Shown here: one piece after another, positions 59,044 through 64,000 of the stretch
Layout: the number at the start of each line of letters is the position of its first letter
Position numbering within the stretch: position 1 is the stretch's first letter
NCBI GenBank assembly: GCA_018806915.1
Contig: JAGKQI010000058.1
Location: 248,001-312,000, forward strand
Length of the DNA: 64,000 nucleotides
Source: Phytophthora colocasiae
Taxonomy: Eukaryota; Oomycota; Peronosporomycetes; Peronosporales; Peronosporaceae
Direction of reading: 5' to 3'
The notes under the pieces: model-generated
The model's input: only the letters and a program-made list of their open reading frames with translations
Database searches by the model: none
What the model was told of the DNA's origin: nothing
Program-made: the position numbers and the translations under genes

Positions 59044-59883
59044 ATGGCCCCCAAACCGACACAGTGTTTGCCCGACTGTGGATACATTCTTGTGTATCTC
59101 GGCCTCACCGCCGCCACCCTGTCTGTGCTTCTAACAGAAGCCAAGACTCGTACGTATTCGCCGGTTTTTGAGAAGGTTGGTGACGCAAACCACGACGCGT
59201 TCAGAGCACAAGCTCGTGTTGTCAAGCCCTCCGGTGCTGTTAGAGATTTAAAAGCTGCCTTAACTGCAATTACCGCCTGTCTCGACCCAAGATGGATCCC
59301 TTCAGTATTTTCGTTTATGCGCTCGAGGCCTGGGGGTAACGAACAGGAAAGTCACAAGGACTACCCGAACGACGTGATTAAGGCAGCTCAAGCAAAGGGC
59401 AAGATACCAGCAAGTATGATTTGTGCGTTGGAGCAAGGAACGCGACTCCGCGTTTACGACGGATGCACGGACACAAAAGATGATAGCAAGGCACGAATTC
59501 TGGAAATTCCGGTTGGTTTTTGTGTAATTTTTCGGGGTGATCTTATTCACAATGGAATGGCTTACGAAATGGAGAACCACAGAATTCACTGTTATCTCTC
59601 ATACCGAGATATCAAGTGGGAGCCTGATATTGTGAACGTTCTTCCGCGTCACTATACGTGTCAGTATTGTGGTCTTAAGTTGGAGGACTCTAACCCAATG
59701 CGACAGCATCGACGTTATTGCAAAAAGAACCCGGATTCCCAGAAAAACCAAGTAACAAGACGTGCGCTTCCAAAACAAACGTCTACGTGGGTTTGTGACG
59801 TGTGTGGAGTTGTGTATTCAAATGACAGCTCTTTTCGGTCTCATGTGCTCCGGGGGTATTCAAAGAAGCGTAAATCAGAATAA
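59044..59883 (+). CDS. MULE2 accessory protein: predicted 2OG/Fe(II) oxygenase with C-terminal zinc fingers (279 aa)
   Basis: ATG 59044 has a good context (AAAATGG). Metal and cosubstrate residues fit a 2-oxoglutarate/Fe(II) dioxygenase: HxD at His104-Asp106 (ESHKDYP), distal His169 (GDLIHNG), and Arg180 eleven residues later (NHRIHCYLSY). A likely double-stranded beta-helix lies between, with PVGFCVIFRGDLIH as a core strand pair. Then comes a zinc finger CQYCGLKLEDSNPMRQHRRYC (Cys206, Cys209, His222, Cys226) and a second (Cys251, Cys254, His267) lacking a fourth ligand. I cannot place it in a named oxygenase family; AlkB-, TET/JBP- or prolyl-hydroxylase-like are options. Location next to a transposase suggests an action on nucleic acid or chromatin, which is inference. 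Confidence 0.72.
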   Translation: MAPKPTQCLPDCGYILVYLGLTAATLSVLLTEAKTRTYSPVFEKVGDANHDAFRAQARVVKPSGAVRDLKAALTAITACLDPRWIPSVFSFMRSRPGGNEQESHKDYPNDVIKAAQAKGKIPASMICALEQGTRLRVYDGCTDTKDDSKARILEIPVGFCVIFRGDLIHNGMAYEMENHRIHCYLSYRDIKWEPDIVNVLPRHYTCQYCGLKLEDSNPMRQHRRYCKKNPDSQKNQVTRRALPKQTSTWVCDVCGVVYSNDSSFRSHVLRGYSKKRKSE

Positions 59884-59937
59884 ACAACTTAAAAAATAAA
59901 ATTCTTTTGTTTTTTAAAGAAAATTATAAATGACTAG

Positions 59938-62130
59938 TCAATTTAAATTGGCGTATCCCCAAAAGCGTGGAGGAACATGATGTTCATGGTAGGTGGTAGG
60001 ATCTGATAAAGTATTATCAAGCGAATTCGTTAGTGGAGGTAGTGAAATCACACTCGAATCATGAACTTGTGTGTCTTGAGACGGAACGAATGGTGGCGTT
60101 GCAGGGTGATTCAAATCTATACGTTCGAATAGACTTGGTTCTCGTCTGGAATTGTATGGCTGGCTCTGGATCCGGCGATCAATTCGTCTACGTCGTTGGA
60201 CCTGGGCTTGTGTTGTAAACATTGGCTCCTGAATCCGAACAGGTGGAGCTTGGGCTCGATCACGCTTTATCCACCAGTGTATATCAAAATCGAATGGAGA
60301 TAGGAGCTGTCTACCGTTCGACTCTGTGAGTTCGATAAGTTTGTGCACACAAGGCCGACCATGTACTGCCTTGAATGTTCCTGTACAAGGTTGACACTCG
60401 GCTCTAGTATAGACAATTCGTCTCGCTTCTTGCCACAACTTGTGAGTTTCGTTCAGTGCCCAAACTGAAATCACACGAAACACTCCAGCAAAATGATTCC
60501 CCTGTAGAAGATACGGCACACGTGTGGCATTTCGCTCGGCCAGAAGACTTATAGAGGACGCCGAAGTTTGCCACCAAGGGAGTAGCCTTAAATAAACAGT
60601 GTAGAGATCACCTCTGCAGCCCCGAAGCCATATTTTGCATTTAGCGTGGGTACCTTCAACAAAGGACGTGTCTCTGATGCCGAAATGGTTGTATCGATCT
60701 GTCCAAACTCGGACAATTCGAGTTTTGTATTTCCACCAGTGCTTGTCTAGATACAGTGAAAGTACCGGACTCAATTCACGAAGTCGTTGGCATCTTAATT
60801 CAAAATCTGATTCCGTTGTAGACTCCACTGTGTCGTAAACATTTGTCATGAACGCCTCAGTCTGCCAGGAATTTTCAAATTTAGCCTGACCCGGTGCGGG
60901 ATTAGGAATTGGAACTTGGCCCAACACTTGTCGCGTTTTACTCAAAACATTTTTGTTTATGTGCCATCTGCATAGAAGAGAGGGAATTCCTGGAAAAACT
61001 TTATCCACTGCGTTCATGGATGCCAGTTCTCTATCTGTAAGAGTCACACTTGGAAACGCCACATCCATTTCCTCCAAAAACGTACGTAGTGTGTTCATAG
61101 CCCAGGTGTAGTCCTCTTCCTTTTCCCTTGGGAGCCAGCACTGGGCAACAGGTAGTACAGTGTTAATCGCAGTCAACGCGATAATGTTCAGCAACGGCAA
61201 CTTATACTTGTTTGTCTTGTATGTGCAATCCATACCGATAATGTCAGGGTGTCTTCTGTACTGAGCCGTAGTCCGTGGATGGGCCCAAAACAAGTATAGT
61301 AGTTGCTGTGTAACAGGATCCGCTTCGAATCGGTAGTAAAATTCATCTTGATCCATCCGTTTGAATAAAGCTTCCATCACAGTTTGGGTTGCAATCTCAC
61401 GGCGACGTGCTGCGGTTCTCATGTTCGCAATATCTTGAGGAATTACACTCGAGTCAGGGTCAGCCTGAAGCAAAGTGGCGCACACAGACCCAGCAGTGAT
61501 CCCAACACCAGACTGGGCAATAACCACATCTTGCAGCGTTGCCATTGGCGCAACCTCCGCGGATTCAACTGCACGTTGGCGGTGACTAGGATGAACGCGA
61601 TGATCATCAGACGCGGGATGGTTGTGAATACGGCTTCCATTTCGAGTATGGACAATTCTCCAAGGGCCCCCAGGATTGTCTTTATCAACTGCAGCGACTA
61701 TTATCTTCATGGGGCAGCCGATACGCATCGAACCTCTCATTGGGCGTTGTCTTTGCGCATTAGTAAGATGTTGAGTGCACTTTGGTTTCCCTCCGCGATC
61801 ACAATCCAGTCCTCTTTTCCAAACTTGCTTGGGTTTGGCATCATTGTAAAATGCTCGTCTTTTAGTTATGTTGAACCCGTGATCTTTAGTCCATTGATGC
61901 AACGAAGCGAATGCATCCTTCTCTGACGGATAGGTTTGCTCTGGAGGCGGTTCAATTGTCACTGTCTCCCTCACAACTACTGGCACTGAATTCGCAACAG
62001 ACCCTTCATCCGGTTCCAAAACACTGTTATTCGGAAGAGCTGAAGAGCCAATTGGGGCTTCAGTCTGACGAGATAGACCCCCTGACGAAATGGGTGTCGA
62101 TTCGGTGGTAAGCAATGTTGTAAACTCCAT
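59938..62130 (-). CDS. MULE2 transposase (730 aa)
   Basis: FAR1/WRKY-GCM1-like DNA-binding part with zinc ligands near Cys110, Cys139 and the HNH at 169-171. A MULE DDE domain follows: Asp301 (IIGMDCTYKTNKYKLPLL), Asp366 (TLTDRELASMNAV), CRWH (387-390), Glu492 (SFVEGTHAKCKIWL). A SWIM-like zinc motif comes later (CQPCTG to GRPCVHK) with a basic, Gln/Arg-rich tail. The frame is intact with all catalytic residues. It should bind the TIRs and catalyse cut-and-paste with 9-bp duplications. The length is normal for the family. Confidence 0.92.
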   Translation of the reverse strand: MEFTTLLTTESTPISSGGLSRQTEAPIGSSALPNNSVLEPDEGSVANSVPVVVRETVTIEPPPEQTYPSEKDAFASLHQWTKDHGFNITKRRAFYNDAKPKQVWKRGLDCDRGGKPKCTQHLTNAQRQRPMRGSMRIGCPMKIIVAAVDKDNPGGPWRIVHTRNGSRIHNHPASDDHRVHPSHRQRAVESAEVAPMATLQDVVIAQSGVGITAGSVCATLLQADPDSSVIPQDIANMRTAARRREIATQTVMEALFKRMDQDEFYYRFEADPVTQQLLYLFWAHPRTTAQYRRHPDIIGMDCTYKTNKYKLPLLNIIALTAINTVLPVAQCWLPREKEEDYTWAMNTLRTFLEEMDVAFPSVTLTDRELASMNAVDKVFPGIPSLLCRWHINKNVLSKTRQVLGQVPIPNPAPGQAKFENSWQTEAFMTNVYDTVESTTESDFELRCQRLRELSPVLSLYLDKHWWKYKTRIVRVWTDRYNHFGIRDTSFVEGTHAKCKIWLRGCRGDLYTVYLRLLPWWQTSASSISLLAERNATRVPYLLQGNHFAGVFRVISVWALNETHKLWQEARRIVYTRAECQPCTGTFKAVHGRPCVHKLIELTESNGRQLLSPFDFDIHWWIKRDRAQAPPVRIQEPMFTTQAQVQRRRRIDRRIQSQPYNSRREPSLFERIDLNHPATPPFVPSQDTQVHDSSVISLPPLTNSLDNTLSDPTTYHEHHVPPRFWGYANLN

Positions 62131-62317
62131 TATGGGGGAAAATGCCTCGGAAAGGAAGAGTGCTTGAGCTGTTTAAGCGGTTTTGGAAAGTGAGCGAGTA
62201 GATATAGCGCAGTAGGCATCGTAGTGCTTCGTTAACTTATATGAGCTATCTTAGGCATGTCTAGAGAAAGTATTAGAAAAATGATGAGACAAAATTTTGT
62301 TTTTTTAATATCCTTCG

Positions 62318-62566
62318 GTAAGATAAGGGACGGACACGCTCTCATGGGACGGACACGCTCGATTATCACTTGACTTCAGTATGAAACGAGAGCCTGTGGT
62401 TAAGTTCGCTTGCGTAACGGACACAGTTCCTTGGGACGGACACGCTTTTATTTAATTTGGTTTTAGTATAGTGCGAACCTTCTGGTTCCAGTGAACATTA
62501 CCGCCTGTCTAATTGTCTTTTCTTTACGAATGGCCCTCCCTGGAATGGCCCTCCTTAGCATCGCCC
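62318..62566 (-). repeat. MULE2 right TIR (~249 bp)
   Basis: Inverted match to 58776-59020 with a handful of substitutions and small indels. The transposase start codon (62130) is 188 bp inside it, so it likely provides the transposase promoter. Confidence 0.9.
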
Positions 62567-63344
62567 GATCTGCAGCATCGACTACCATAGTGAACCCAAG
62601 TGAAGATTCCTGAGTTATACTGAGACCAAGTGTACATGAGAATATGGAAAACAGAAGACAGAAGAGAGAGAGAGAAGATACGAGATAGATAGCCAGAGAT
62701 CAATTTGCCTTGTTGTAAAGAGTTCAATTTTCGCTGTTGTAACGAGTTCGATTTGCTTTGTTATAACGAGGTCATCTGCCTGCTGCTTCTCGTAAGTATT
62801 GGGCCACGACAAAGCTTTGAGTCGTGTGATCTCTCACCTATCAAGCCCCGTTAGGTGGAGATCAGCGTAACGTAGAGACCTGAGAGGACCCACCTATTCC
62901 ATTTCCTAGTTGGGTCGTTTGCTTTGTCTCTAGCGGTAGCCCATTTCATATTGTACGTTTGGACAGGTTTTGGGAGCTAGACAGCCGCTCTCAAGACGCT
63001 CGGTAGACTGTTATATAACTGATAGTGTATCGGTTTATTTTCCCTCTATATATTAGAGGGTGGTGTGCGAAAGTTACAGGGATACCAGACAGACCAGGTG
63101 TCTGGTGAATATTCCCTAGTTGACCTGGAGAACTAGCCCACTGCTCAAGGGCCAGGAAAGAATAAGAGCAGCTACATATTTGTATATCGGAACTCTATAT
63201 TGCGGTTATCTCGGAAGTCTAGTGACAGGACTTTCCATTGTATTAATTTCTCTTTTGACTTCAGAAATCTCCGGCGTACACAAGTGTTCACCGGAAAACG
63301 TTCGACTCTCAAGCGCTCCTGTGAGGACCAAAAGGACATTCGAC

Positions 63345-63638
63345 GGTCTACTCACGCATGTTTCTTTCTGTTGAGTACGCAAAGAATGGCAAAAAAGCTT
63401 GACGTCATGGATCGCAAAGTTGGATCTGGAAGAGCGTAAGTGGTACGCTGAAGAGCGCGAGAGAGAACGACAACGCCAACTCGAAAGCGAACAGCGCGAG
63501 CGTGATGAGATGAACCGTCGGGGCAACCAACGTCACGAGATTATTTTGGCACTTGTTCAGCAAGGCAAGACACCATTCGAGATCGAGATGGTCCTCCAGT
63601 TTTATGGAAACGACTACGTCAGCTTCGACGTAAGCTGA
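63345..63638 (+). pseudogene. PIF/Harbinger accessory (Myb-like) protein, C-terminal remnant
   Basis: After the truncated LTR there is a Lys/Asp-rich piece, a likely one-base frameshift near 63418, then a charged coiled coil (ERKWYAEERERERQRQLE) and the end part IILALVQQGKTPFEIEMVL, a C-terminal pattern common in oomycete Myb/SANT-type transposon proteins. Stop at 63638. Convergent with the transposase fragment to the right, the usual Harbinger layout. The N-terminal part is missing. Confidence 0.5.
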
Positions 63639-63784
63639 ACAGCATACATGGATTTTGAGATCGATTACTGCATGTTAGTTGCGTAGTCAGGAAAGGAACA
63701 GAAAGCAACGAAGTGATCAACGCAAACATTTTTTAAATTCTGGATCGAGAGCTACGAGTTTTTCGGCAAATTACTAGTCTCGCA

Positions 63785-64000
63785 TCATTCGCCTATCGCC
63801 CATAACATGTGATCGCGCTGGCAGCCAACAGCCACAGTATGTTCCTTGAGACGTCGGCGGAATGGAAACGTTTCATCGTCAACACGTTCACCACTGGGCA
63901 GTTGATCGTCAACTTCTTTCTCGTCAGACCAACCATCTCCGAGCACATGCAGCATGTTGCGAAGCACTACGCACGCATTTATCCACTGCAGCAAGCGTTC
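63785..64000 (-). CDS. PIF/Harbinger transposase, C-terminal end (partial)
   Basis: Enters from the right edge: LLQWINACVVLRNMLHVLGDGW resembles the C-terminal helix of DDE_Tnp_4 transposases (WINACVVLHN type). It ends in an acidic then basic tail and stops at 63785. The catalytic residues lie outside the window. Identification rests on this one motif plus the convergent partner. Confidence 0.6.
   Translation of the reverse strand, partial: ERLLQWINACVVLRNMLHVLGDGWSDEKEVDDQLPSGERVDDETFPFRRRLKEHTVAVGCQRDHMLWAIGE

Larger units (their letters stand above)
58776..62566 (+). mobile_element. MULE2: intact two-gene Mutator-like element (3791 bp)
   Basis: Long TIRs (58776-59020 and 62318-62566, about 245 bp, only a few differences) are flanked by a perfect 9-bp direct repeat GATCTGCAG (58767-58775 and 62567-62575). 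Removal with one repeat restores the host LTR. Two convergent intact genes fill the inside: an oxygenase/zinc-finger protein (+) and a MULE transposase (-), with only 54 bp between them. Perfect TSD, near-identical TIRs and open frames point to a recent and perhaps active element. Confidence 0.92.
57848..63344 (+). repeat. GypE-type LTR, diverged, split by MULE2 and truncated
   Basis: 57848-58775 and 62567-63344 together match GypE LTR positions about 9424-11100; the last ~200 bp are missing. The minisatellite and the TATA-like CTCTATATATTAGAG are kept. There is no GypE body next to it, so it is a solo or truncated LTR that served as the target for MULE2. Confidence 0.85.

Noticed and set aside
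59302..59589. 95-codon minus-strand ORF inside the oxygenase gene
   Set aside because: Shadow of a well-supported gene.
63200..63439. 79-codon ORF across the LTR/Harbinger junction
   Set aside because: Chimeric frame formed by the junction; only the Harbinger part carries meaning.

Overview
This 64 kb window is a gene-poor block of nested transposable elements. It most likely comes from an oomycete of the Phytophthora/downy-mildew group, inferred from the MULE, Ty3/Gypsy and PIF/Harbinger protein types; no rRNA or single-copy host gene fixes the species. I see no convincing host gene, tRNA or CRISPR array. Names used below: Cop (Ty1/copia); GypE (giant Ty3/Gypsy); GypF (sister of GypE); GypA (chromodomain Gypsy with copies A1, A2, A3 and a deleted derivative, Adel); GypD (protease fragment); MULE1, MULE2; an hAT-like element, a Tc1/mariner-like element and a PIF/Harbinger remnant.

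Layout. 1-4293 (-): Cop, one open frame running off the left edge. 4478-6046: MULE1 relic with terminal inverted repeats (TIRs) and target-site duplications (TSDs). About 6058-9423 (-): 3' half of GypF, cut by an hAT-like insertion (7811-8569, 8-bp TSD). 9424-25273 (+): GypE with a 1.88-kb LTR, two gag frames, pol with two RNase H domains and a chromodomain, and a 1027-codon antisense ORF. 25274-25453: piece of a GypA LTR. 25454-26532: 3' end of A2. 26533-33013 and 33014-39494: two near-identical 6481-bp tandem units, each holding a GypA LTR, Adel pol, mariner element, 5' half of GypF and a GypE LTR. 39495-47549 (+): A1. 47550-54281 (-): A2. 54348-55082 (-): GypD protease. 55099-about 57397 (+): decayed A3. 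57848-63344: GypE-type LTR split by MULE2 (58776-62566, 9-bp TSD). 63345-64000: PIF/Harbinger remnant.

History. The junctions fit together. GypE entered GypF (TTAT on both sides), then A1 entered the 3' LTR of GypE (AGAAG on both sides). A 6.5-kb segment was duplicated between GypA LTRs. Finally 25454-47549 was inverted without loss of a base: turning it back rejoins one GypA LTR, the 3' end of A2, the GypE LTR and the GypF frame together.

Most unusual content. (1) GypA is built from an almost unbroken chain of short perfect hairpins, through coding sequence and LTR alike. (2) MULE2 carries, beside its transposase, a predicted 2-oxoglutarate/Fe(II) oxygenase fused to zinc fingers. (3) Both GypE and GypA carry a long antisense ORF between pol and the 3' LTR; in GypA it overlaps the sense chromodomain. 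(4) GypE is sprinkled with an 11-bp motif in coding, antisense and LTR sequence. (5) GypA has a textbook -1 frameshift signal at the gag end.
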